Origin: Plasmopara viticola
Taxonomy: Eukaryota > Oomycota > Peronosporomycetes > Peronosporales > Peronosporaceae
Assembly: GCA_001695595.3 (NCBI GenBank)
Contig: MBPM02000001.1
Coordinates: 1,054,001 to 1,118,000, forward strand
DNA length: 64,000 nt
Direction: 5' to 3'
Shown: one piece after another, positions 53,658 to 64,000 of the stretch
Numbering within the stretch: position 1 is the stretch's first letter
Layout of the letters: the number at the start of each line of letters is the position of its first letter
Translations under genes and position numbers: made by a program
The notes under the pieces: model-generated
Told to the model about the DNA's origin: nothing
Database searches by the model: none
What the model saw: only the letters and a program-made list of their open reading frames with translations

Positions 53658-55063
53658 AGCGAGAAGAATTACTTGATAATTTAACATTCGGAGGACAGCG
53701 AGGTAAAATCTTTTTCAAGACTAGAGTGTCATGAGTGTTTAGCCATCGATGACCGGGTAGATGCTTTTTATTTTCTATGCTTTTAGATTGCTTAACTGCA
53801 TGTGTTAAAACTTACTTTAATAAACTTTTTGCAAAGGTTCTTGAACACAATTTGTCCAGTTCGCATTTTCGATTTAAAGATTCGAGATTGCTACTATGCG
53901 ACCTAGTCATTGCAATCTCATTCATCCCTCCGTTTGCTTCGCGTACTTTATGTTCTTGCACAAAAGCTCTAGGTATTACACCACGAGAAATTGCTGTACT
54001 TACCTTCAAAAACTGAAAGAAATATTGAATGGCCAAGAGTAAGGGTGTCATTATAGCGATCGAATGCTAGCTTTTGACTTTTGCTGAGGTTCAGATTTTC
54101 CATAATGCGAGTGCAATTTGAGCTTTCGAGGTTTGCATTTCGATGAAGCCGGATAACGCTGACAATTATGCTTTTCTCGAAGCTCTCATGCGATATTGTG
54201 TACTGGATCTTATACAATGCCGACGCGCCTTCCAAAGCTAAATTTTTTTTTTTATGCGAAGTAACCAGCAAAAGGGGTCAACGACATTGTCTGGAACAAT
54301 GAAGTAGCATCTATGAAGCAGAAAGACAGTGAAAGTGAAGGCAAAGGTAAAGTGCATTGACCCAAAACTTGCAAGAAAATCTCTGATGTATACTTCAAAC
54401 GTATTGGGTAGGCCCTGACTTTGTAGCCTGCTTGGTGCTGCCCAGCATATTGCTGATGTAACAAATCGCCAGAAGGAAACGATTTTATAAAACGAAGTGG
54501 AAGAGCAGCGTAGTCTTTGGAATAAATTTACGAAGCAAACAAGCTTTTTTTGCTTAACTTATATTCCATTTTAAGAAAAAATGCATCGGTGCTCTTCAAA
54601 GTAATGCCAGATTAATTTCATTGTCATGGATGTTTGAAAGCATATAGATAGTCATTTATAAAATTCGCTTGGTATTTCTACCCTGTTCTCTATGCGCTCT
54701 ACCTGCACCAATATGCTTGTTGCTTTTGACACTTTTCCGAGCACAATCCCCAACGACCCATTTTTTGGCTTCGGTTATGTTCTAGTCTTGGGCATGTAAC
54801 ATCGCTAAAAATGCATTAGCATACTTAATAACTATATCAGATTAGCGGCCGCCACGATTGACTGCACCACGGTCCTCGTTCTTTGCTTATGCTTCATGAC
54901 TAAATCACATTCTACACCTTGCTCGCCCTTGCTTTTTATCAAAGTTTTCAAGATCAAGTTTCCTTCGTTTGGCGTATCGCCAGGAAACTATGCTTAATTT
55001 AGAGTTAGGACTTATTTAAATATTTTACATACAGCCGCAAATTACAGGAAGAGATACATGACA
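53658..55063. other. 3' flank of copy 3 and non-coding stretch
   Basis: The first 300 bp match the 3' flank of copy 1 (TGTCATGAGTGTTTAGCCAT; CCGTTTGCTTCGCGTACTTTA). The rest shows no gene. Confidence 0.45.
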
Positions 55064-58000
55064 CTATAAGTTAGGTAGTATAGGGTATAGCACGGCTGGA
55101 GAGAGCTGTGCGAATTGATTCTGCTTTTCTAAATCTGCTCCAGACCCGATTTCTATACGCACATCCTGTAGCTTGTCGTTATTGCTGTAGATTTTAGTTT
55201 GTCGAGGAGATCGAGTCTGTTCTCGCTCTTGAAGTGACAATTTCTCGCGATTATACATGCTCACGACAGTAGCTAGGCGACTAGAACTGACTTTGGAACC
55301 CTCGCAGTCGTCGCTTGACGGCACTTTTTCAGAAATTAAACAATCGTGTTCGTCTCCATCGTGTTCGTCCAAATCTGGCAGCGAGTTATTGCATAAACTA
55401 GAAGTTCCCAAAATTTCCATTCCTGCCCGCATAAACTTGCGGTCGAAGCCTCGTGCATTTATAATGTTGCTACTTGGCGAAAACTGGTCGGTCTTTGATA
55501 GATAGAGACTGTGAATGGATTGTCGAGGGGTCTTTTCAGCATATTCTACGCGTTCTTCGTCCTGTGTCTTGAATTGCAAGTCGTGCCCAGGACGTGGTGT
55601 GGTGGTGCGTACATTACGAGAAATTAGTTTGTGACTTTGCAAATTCTTTGGAGGAGGCCGAGGCGAGAGTGAACAATTTTGTGCCTGTTCCGTAAAAATT
55701 GGAGGTTGGGTTGCAGAAACCAACACGTTTTGTCGAGTACCAAACTCATTAATGTGGTATATCGTTTGTGATGGCGGGAACGCCGAGATCCCTTTGACAT
55801 GTTCAGGTGGTAGCTTTGATATTCCATGCTCTCTATCCGATGCAATGGTCCAGTCGTTTTTAAAATGTCGACGATGGCTGTCGGGTTGATTAGCCTGTGC
55901 ACGGAATTGTGCAAGACTTTTCGGTTGACTAGGACCGTTGTGCTGTTCATGTTGATGTGATTCTTTCAGCTTTCCAACTGAGAAAGGAAGATCCAAGTCG
56001 TGGGCTACGCCAGGAAGCAGCTCACGTGTGGCTCGATTGATCTTCTGAAGCAGCGTTTCCGACGACCCAAAGTCGTCTGTCGGCAACAAAAACGTTGACA
56101 CTCGCGGTCGTTCTAAAGCTGGATTTCGTTGTGGAACAAGAGTCTGAGTGGGTTGGTCCATAACGGTGGCAGCCGCTTGCACCTCTTTATTACGTCGCAG
56201 CGAACGCATGCGTTGATTGTATTCGTCATAACGCACCATGTAGCCCATAGCGTCTTCATACGCAATTACCTGCACGTCAAACGTGCGTCGCAACATTGCT
56301 AGTGCCGCTTGAACCTGGCCAAAGCGTTCGTCGCTCAACGCTTGGTCGATTTGAGCTTGAGTCAGTATTTTGACAAGCGCTTGCTTCTCAGCACAAACTT
56401 GGACCAGTTTGAGCGCTGACATCTCGAGATCCGACTGCAGCATTCCCTTTTGACATTCAACTTGCTCAAGTGCACAAGTCTGCTGCCGTGCTGTCGAAGT
56501 CAACTCTAAAACTTGACTGGTTTGGTCTGCCACGACGCTCTTTAAATCGGTCACTAAGTCTGACTTAAGTACCATTTCACTCTGAAGTTTGGTCACTAGA
56601 TGGTCTAGCTTGCTTTTCCGAAATCGGCTCATGCGAAATATTTCAAGCCGTGTGGATGTCTGCTCCACACGTGCGGAATGTGGAGAAGGAAAAGAGCTTT
56701 CTTTATTTTCTTCGTCAATGTCAAAGCTTTCTTCACGGATTGTCTCGTTAAAGAGCGCGCTAGCTCGCTTTAATCGACTCGCGTGCTCCTGTTTACTCAC
56801 GTCTTCCTTAACGTCGAGCTCTATAGCAACAGGTTTATCATCGTCTTCCATCACAATCTCAAGCTGCAACTCTTTTCCAAAAGTGTCTTGTATCATTTGC
56901 AACAACTCTCGTATTGCTTCGTCGAATGGAAATTCGTCGAGCTTGACAAGTGTCAACATGTTTTGCAGCGCAAGAATGAATCGGTTCAAGTTGCTGTTAA
57001 AAGTTGAGGTGGCCAGGTCCTGAGTACGGTGCAAATCTTCCTTTTCAGTCCGAAGCTCCACGACTTGTGCTTTGGATTCTTCAAGGCATGATTTTAATTC
57101 CATCGACTCGCTCTTTAACAGCGAAAGAGTGTGAGTCAATTGCTCAATTCGAGCAACGTAGTCTTTGTTCATGTATGTTGTCTCGCAAAGCTGAGCGCTG
57201 GTCACCTTGACTTCTATCTCAAGTTTCGTGATCTGCTCCTTCGCGGCTGCTTCGTAGAATTTAAATCGCTCCTTTATAGATGCTACACTGTGCAGTAGAC
57301 AAAACAACATGAGTGTTTAATGGACTCAAAGTGCAATAACTCTAACGTACTTCTTTTTGGCTTTCACGTAGTTTTTCTCAAGTTCCTGCACTTGTGATCG
57401 CAGTTGTTCACACGTGCGTTCTGAATGAAGGAAAGCTTGCTGTCCTGTCGAAAAGACACGTTTAGTGTGCTGTAGTTTGGTGTCTAAAGCTTCCATCGAC
57501 ACACGCAGAGTCTCAATTTGCTCTTCGTCTCTTTTCTGATCAAGTTTATTAGCCTCCACCACTGCTTCAAGTTCAGCTTTTCTTTCTAAAAGCCACTCAA
57601 TGTGCACCTTGTCTTGCTCTCGCATGCCTGCATTGAGCTTTTCACTAAGCAACGTACTGCACTTTGCTTCTAGTGCTTTAACATGCTCCTTCTCTTCTTC
57701 AATCTGAGCGGCCAACCGGAGCATCTCTTGCTTAAACATGGCACTATTCTCGACTTCCATTGCGAAACTTTCGTTCATTGTCCGCAATTGTGCTTCCGTG
57801 TGGCTTTGCAGTTGACAATGTGTAGCAAGTTTCTCGTCAATTTGCGTATTGAGATCTTGAAGTCGACAATTCTCGAATTGAGCTTCCTCTATTTGCTTCT
57901 GCAAGTCCTGCTTCTCTGCATCTATTGTTTCTTTTTCCATGTCAAGACCAGCAATAGTTTGCTTAAGTTGGTCGGTCTTGACTTGTAGCGCTTGATTTAA

Positions 58001-59576
58001 GTCCAAGACGTCGCGCATTCGCTTTGCAAAGTTCGATTTCTCGGCTTCTGTCCGCTCTAAGTGTTTCGACAACTTATAAACGTCTTCGTTTATTGCATGC
58101 CGCTCCGACAAAGCATTCAATCGTCCTGTGTTTGCAACTTCGCAGTCTCTCCGAACATTATCGTAACATTCCATCAGCTTTCTTTCCTCTTCTTCATGAT
58201 GTAAGATTTCCAGCTTAAGTAATCGAATCTGTTCCGCTTGAGCAGCCAATTCATTCTGCTGTTCAGCAATCTTATATCACAAAGAAAATAGTCTGAGCTC
58301 ATAAGTAAAACAATCAAATAGATACGTTGCAGCGCACCTTTGCTGTAAACTCTGTCGATTCTGTGACCAGTTTTGTCACAAGGTGAGCTTTTTCGGCCGC
58401 GCGGGCTGTCTCGATCATCAATGCAGACTCTGCACTGCGCAAGAGCGAATCTAAAAGGACGTTTTCTTGTTGCAACTTATCTCGAAGCTGATGCTGCGCA
58501 TTCTGCGCGGCTTCTTTTACCTTGAGCAGAGCAATCTCGTACTTGCCATTTTCGCATTGCTCGAGCAGTAGTAGAAACGTAAGCCAAATGTTGGAGGATA
58601 CATGGCTTTCGAATTGTGGAGGACAGTGAGAAGCGATTTCGTTAATGAGGTTGTGAAAACCATTCGTGTACACGTAAAGTGCACGATAAAGCCGATCTAC
58701 GAGATCTTTGGACATGCCCATCTGGTACAACGATTGACGGTCTATTCCTGCTCGACCAAGAGGACCGCCATCACCCCTTCTGCGAAAAACAAAGGCGTCT
58801 GAATCAAGGACCTTTTCATCGTCACCTTCGATTATCGGCCTGTTCGATGCAGAGATCTTGTCATTGAATGGAAGAAGGATCGCGCCATTCGTCTCCAAAT
58901 GCAAGTTAACCCACTCCTCAGCAATGATAGAATCTTGAAAAGCGGGAGTCATGACTCCTTTCAATGTTAAGCTCAAAATGTCTGTTTGATTCAATCCAGA
59001 CTGTTGATAATTGTCCTCACGATGACTTTGTGCCATTAGACTGTTTCCTTGATTCTTGACTTGAATCGATCTCGTTGCCATTGCAGCAAGAGCTTCTCGA
59101 TTGATTCGCGCAACTTCGGTCTCGGCAGCAGGAATCACAGTGGCTAAACGAGCACTGATTGCTGCTAAAGTTGCAGTAGGATCTGGTAGCCACGTGTTAG
59201 ATAAAAGCATGGAGTCAGAGCTTTATTAAGTATGCATCAAACCAATGTTGAGTAGATTAGCATGCTGCTTTGAAGGAGGTTGCTTTGGACTGTGAGGACT
59301 CGTTTTGCCCTTCTTTTTGCTACTCGGCGACAATTGTAAATTAATCGTCAATGGTAGATCAGGACCATTGTCTACTTTGTTGAATAAGCCCTCGTTGACT
59401 TCGATAGATGTATCCTTATCCATTCCTATACTCTGGTCAATTGCAAACTGAGTCGGCTGCTGCGTTCGAACAGTTTCAATTGTTATATTTGGTAAGTGTT
59501 TGATGCAAGTAACATTTTTTTTTCTTTTTTTACCCTTCGTAGTATTAGTATCGACGAAATAATAAGGAGTAGGCAT
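55064..59576 (-). CDS. Large coiled-coil protein (4 exons)
   Basis: Exons in gene order: 59576-59243, 59182-58338, 58270-57351, 57287-55064; 4323 nt, 1440 residues. Introns are 60, 67 and 63 nt, GT-AG. Splicing joins TEFTAK-IAEQQNELAAQAEQ and VKAKK-NVASIKERFK, which keep heptad-rich helices continuous. The first 110 residues are Lys-rich and polar. A mixed globular part follows to about 300, then long coiled coil to about 830, an acidic linker, more coiled coil (about 930-1080), and a Ser/Pro/Gln-rich disordered tail. No enzyme motif. Proteins of this shape are often cytoskeletal or centrosomal scaffolds, but no family is recognised. The first intron is the weakest: it has a GTTTGA donor, is 60 nt, and removes two in-frame stops. 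Without it, translation could start at 59210 and give 1338 residues. Confidence 0.72.
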
Positions 59577-60720
59577 GGATTCGTTTTGTCTGTTTGGAAA
59601 CGATAGTAGTCACAAGTATTGCTTACAACTTCACTACCGATCGCACGCGATCCAGAAACACCATTTGCATGGCTCTCGCATCATTCTGTTGACTTGACGA
59701 GGCACCTCCGGCATGTTAATATTTAGATCAAGACCCCTATAGCATGTCTGCGGAGATAAAGCGATAGCTCGCAATTTCATCTTTTAAATGAAGTAGCACT
59801 AGCACACTACAGCGATTACGCACCCGACAGCAATTCGCCAACCTTTAACGTAGTCTTCTACAAGTATATATAAGAGCACAAACGTATGAAAAAAATATAG
59901 CTGGCTAAATACTGGCTAATTGCTAACGGCTCCCACGTAGAAAGCACCGGTGATGGAATCAAAAATCCACTTCTTGTTTTCTCAGGTATATTTTGCCGCA
60001 GTGTAGCATGCTAGTACTTTGTTTAGAGCTTGTCATAGGAAATAGGCTTAAAGTTTGAGGTTACATTCATTGTTTTCAGTTTCTCCTTTCGACGTTGTCC
60101 GGTGAGGTAATTTTTTTTTCACATCAAAAAGAATTGTTCGAGTTCTTTTATGGGATGATGAAGACGATCAGTTATGGGGAAACATATCAGGGTCAAGTGC
60201 ACTACTTATTGAATTAAGAAAGTGGTAGGAAACGCGGGGAGCGACTATACGACAAATACAAAAGAAGCTTATCAATAATGCGCAAGGGGACAGCAAGGTT
60301 CCGTGCCTTTGGGTTGAATCGTCAACACCAGTAAATTTTCGAGCAAGATGGCCATTACAAAAGTACACTTTACTACAAGGCAGCTAGCGATATGTATTTC
60401 TATATAACTGTTAAAGGATTCGTGTGAACATACTCTGTTACGTTCACATATAATGTATTTGTAAAGCTGATGATGATTCCGCGTAAGTGCGTGCTATCTA
60501 GTCCTCTTTGTACACATCAAATGTACGCTTGACATTGTGTTCGGTTTCATTGGTGTTACCGTATGTCATATTTACAGCTTATTTCGGCACCAAACCGTCC
60601 TTTGTCGAGACTCCTCTACCTTAACACCAAACTTCACCTCTAGTTCATAGCCCAAGCTGTCGTGTACTTGTGATTGTCCACGAGTTATGGAAGAACCTTC
60701 TCATGTAGACATTTTGAGCT
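59577..60720. other. Non-coding stretch upstream of the coiled-coil gene
   Basis: The part next to 59577 should carry the promoter of the coiled-coil gene. No other feature recognised. Confidence 0.4.
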
Positions 60721-60985
60721 GTCCCTGGGGCACAAGTGATTGATAGCTCGACCCGGGACCGAAAGGTACCTGGTTTAATGCTTGTAGAATCCGAATTGAA
60801 GTAGCCGGGGACAGGTCCATAAAGTGAACGAGCAATCACTTCCGAACGTATTACTACCTACTAACCCGCATCTTAATAGGCGGTGGGCTGGAAGCTCCAC
60901 TGATCGAATCAGCCCCATAGTGTAGTAAGGGGCACGAAGTCCAACCACAGAATTTGGTGATTACCAGCATCCCGCGCTTAGCCCT
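60721..60985 (+). mobile_element. tRNA-derived SINE, copy 2 (decayed)
   Basis: Same order of blocks as the SINE at 40235-40530, on the plus strand: a degraded head with GCTCGACCCGGGACCG and GGTTTAATGC in place of the B box, then AGCCGGGGACAGGTC, AGCCCCATAGTGTA, GGGGCACG and ACCAGCATCCCGCG. The pol III boxes are no longer intact. Confidence 0.65.
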
Positions 60986-62489
60986 AGGCCGTGAGATCCG
61001 ATAGTTTACCAGTTTTCGAATCTTTGCACTCTATAAAGACAATGATGCCACACGAATGACCACGGCGACGAGTATTATAATTGAGCTGAGAAAGCGCGAG
61101 ATCGGTGCCGATACGGTGACCTGATGCTGCAATTTAACGCTGTAATGACTCTGCTGATGCCACGGTTAAGCTACAAATTAAACACAACGCACGAAAGTTG
61201 CTGTAAAAAGAACCTGTTTGGTTAAGCCCGTCTTAATATGCTTCTACTGAATTGCTTGTTTTCGTGACGGTCCAACTATCTTGAACTTTCTGATTACTTT
61301 GCTGCACAGCTGTGGTTGCATCGCTTGATTCGATCACAAATCAAAGTATTTTTTTTTGAATTGGTTGCAAAATTGGTTGCCACAACGTTACTCGAGTGTG
61401 TCCGGCCGATATAACAACTTTTTGATCCGACTACAAACCCATCAAACTTGCCAATTACAGAGGTAAAATAGCGAAATATAAAACAATCCGTTCAGCACAC
61501 GCTGTACCACAGTTTGTATTGACGCTATTTTTGCGTCCGCGTGGCATTAGAACAATTTTGAGCCAATACCAGCCACAATGCAATGCTATTCAACTCAATA
61601 GCTTTGGTGCTTGGATCTTGACGCTAAAAAACGACTGATAAGAAATTGAGCTTCTCACCTTCGAACACGCATCGAGCGAGCTTTTTAATCTGGTTTGAGG
61701 CTTTGGACGTGAGGTTTTGTCAGTCGTATCCCAGGTCGTTGCTAATTATAATGGCAAGCTCATCAATTGCTAAAGGGAGTATGGGAAAGAGACGCGCCAG
61801 TGAATCACGGCTTTTATCGGTACGACTAGTACTGCAATCTGCGTGCAGCGACTTAAAAAAAGATCCATGAGAATCGTTGCATCCAAATAATTCAGCACTC
61901 ATTTACATCCATGATTTTTACGCATATGTGTGTGAAGATTGTGCCGGAAATAGTGGGTCGATCGGTGAGCGCATTTGAAATTTGTCATGCACATATAACG
62001 ATGTATATGTAATCCGCACACAAAGGGAGGGACCAGAATATTAGCAGATCTCGCGAAACTCATGCCAGTACCACCGATTCAATTTCTGTCGCTGTCAATT
62101 GACGCTTTTCTTCTGGACAATTTTAGCTTCTTTGTCAAACCTTTAGCACTTCCTCGTTCTTAAAAGGATGCGTGCAAGCTTTAAAGTTGGACTTCACCTT
62201 GCTTTTGATGGTAAGATAGAACGGAAAGGAATACTTCGTCGTAAAATTCTGTAGACTTGCGTTTTTTATACGCTGTTTTGCGCTGTGATTGTGCGGCATC
62301 GGTGACGAAACTGTCGTCACCGACTGGTTGATCGGTTACGACAGCCAAGCCGTACAAGTATATTGCTCCAAAGATCATTCTTCTTCTAGCAAGTTTTGGC
62401 TGCAGAGTTCCAGACCAAGAAAGCAAGGCTCAGATGTCGTACGATAGTTAGAAGTAAAAACTATTATTGGACGGAAAGCACCGAGGATG
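60986..62489. other. 1.5-kb non-coding stretch
   Basis: Short frames only; no recognised feature. Confidence 0.4.
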
Positions 62490-64000
62490 CGTAAAATTCT
62501 GATGGAGTAAAACAGAATTATGAAAGTTACGACTGTAGCTCAGGTAGCTTAGAGTCACCAGTTTGGTGCTAACACGAATCCTTTGGGGCTCTCCATATAC
62601 TATCACATCTAAGTTTGCTTCAAGCATCTGATACTAGTACTTCGCCGACTGCGCCCCGCTCACCGCCCAAACCTCAGTCAACAACGGACCTCTTAAAAAG
62701 CTTTCTCTGCAAGTATGCATCATAGAAATCTTTGTCGCGTCAAAACAAGAGGCCAAGGCTAGGGTACTCGCGGCCACATTTTAAGAAGCTAGTCATCCTG
62801 TGATTTTTAGTTCGAGCCTCACAATAAAAAAGTACTTGGTTCAGAAGAGTAATCATTTTAGCACGAGCAAAACATTAAGTGATTGGTTAGTGTGGCGACA
62901 AACTAGTGCTTTACAAACACATGGACCATCTTCAACTGCTTTATAAATGAGTGCTTTTGCCATTTCGATAAATCCCGCTTGCCTTGTCTTTACTTGATCT
63001 ACATTCGTCGGTTCTGAGCTGTTTCGGTGCCTCATTCTATGAGATAACAAAACCCTTGTGAGTATGAAAGCTCGTTCATGAAGACTTTTGATTCCTTAAT
63101 AAACCATAAAAACACTCGACAAGCTTCGAAGTAGCTTGTTGAAAGCACCGTTGATACAGTTAAAAAATTCTGAATTGTAAGGGCACAGGCGCCAAAAAAT
63201 AGGCTCGTGACTTTGTTCAGCAAATCAAAAATTTCAATTGACTCATCTGCCACTCCATCCATTTGAACAAGAAGCATATACCGTAAAGCGAACATTATTC
63301 AGTTTCTATATCATGTCAGGCCTTAATTAAGGTTTTGGTAATTTATACATGGGCCGGACGTTGTCGACACGTTCGGCTAGATTAATTGCTGGAAAGCACA
63401 AGGTTCTCATAGACTAAAGTGGCGAGTTCTTTAACAACTATCGGCAACATGGCCACTATGGCCGCCAAGGAACGACAAAGCTAATTCCCTCTCACTCAGT
63501 TAATGATGCTACATCGCGACAAAGACATTGAAGCTAGCTTCGTCGTCAACCCGCATTATTCCAAGTAGGCCCAACGCTTTAAGAATTGAGGATAAGCTTA
63601 TATCAAGTGCGATTTGCCAAAAAAATACTTCGCAAGTATGCGCGCAGAGCTTCCTAGCGAGACATCGCTAGTATTCCGGTATTTTCAAAATTATTTGGTA
63701 TGCAAATGGACGCCCCAAACCTCGCAATCAGGTAACTCTCATTAAAAAAGGGGACGCTTTAGCATCTTGATGCTTTTACCGGTCGGAAGACAAAATTAGC
63801 CGAGCTGAGTTACCCTGTTCCAAATTGCAGCCATGAATGTACTCAACGGATGCCGTGTGTGCATCCTCGATTGACTAATTACGGTAAAAACGGATCACAA
63901 GCGTATTAAGATAACCTTGACGTAAAAGCTACATGCCGCAAAAAATGACATGATGCTATAATGAGCATGCTGAATCTCGGCTTTTGATAGTAGTATCCGG
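62490..64000 (+). mobile_element. Second gypsy element, partial, runs off the window
   Basis: 62490-62720 resembles the 3' half of the LTRs at 42.6 and 48.2 kb (shared ACTTCGCCGACTGCGCCCCG-type tract). 62890-63020 resembles the leader after the 5' LTR (TTACAAACA... GTGCTTTTGCC). 63440-64000 resembles the pol region: the GCCGCCAAGGAA tract, GCGCAGAGCTTCCTAGCGAG, and the RNase H stretch around GCTTTTACCGG with AAAACGGATCACAAGCG. Compared with the first element the RT portion between these blocks is shortened by internal deletion. The coding sense is lost. The 3' end lies outside the window. Confidence 0.7.

Noticed and set aside
1..64000. CRISPR arrays, bacterial operons or an integrated virus
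   Set aside because: No regularly spaced repeats, no Shine-Dalgarno-linked gene strings and no viral structural genes were seen. Spliced genes and LTR elements point to a eukaryotic nuclear genome.

Overview
This window looks like nuclear DNA of a plant-pathogenic oomycete (Peronosporales: Phytophthora or a downy mildew). The evidence is three paralogous secreted proteins with an EER motif and WY-type helical repeats, short 57-90 nt GT-AG introns in compact housekeeping genes, oomycete-style Ty3/gypsy debris, and a tRNA-derived SINE family. A complete inner-arm axonemal dynein heavy chain suggests a species that still makes flagellated zoospores. The species itself cannot be named from the sequence alone.

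Layout. 0-6 kb: a solo gypsy LTR on the minus strand, then secreted EER-WY protein copy 1 (3970-5790, +) with its duplicated upstream block. 6-12.5 kb: gene-empty. 12.5-29 kb: a housekeeping island with a divergent pair, a single-exon DNAH2-type dynein heavy chain (minus) and a seven-exon AGFG-type ArfGAP (plus), 202 bp apart. 29-33.4 kb: degenerate retroelement scraps. 33.4-37.3 kb: EER-WY copy 2 (minus) with its upstream block in inverted orientation, including a perfect 33-bp inverted repeat. 37.9-39.5 kb: a second divergent pair, a four-exon Tim17/22/23-family gene (minus) and ribosomal protein L9 (plus), about 104 bp apart. 40.2-40.5 kb: SINE copy with intact pol III A and B boxes. 42.6-48.7 kb: a decayed Ty3/gypsy element with both LTRs. 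49.2-53.7 kb: EER-WY copy 3 (plus) with its upstream block. 55.1-59.6 kb: a large coiled-coil gene (minus) with small introns. 60.7-61 kb: a second, decayed SINE copy. 62.5-64 kb: the start of another degraded gypsy element, cut by the window edge.

How it fits together. Conserved intron-light or short-intron genes sit in tight divergent pairs, and are separated by repeat-rich stretches that carry the expanding secreted-protein family. The three EER-WY copies are embedded in related 4-5 kb blocks that share non-coding sequence upstream, so the family grew by segmental duplication with inversion of one copy. All splice models were built by eye from reading frames, GT/AG sites and family motifs. 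Homology between repeat copies was also judged by eye, without alignment software.
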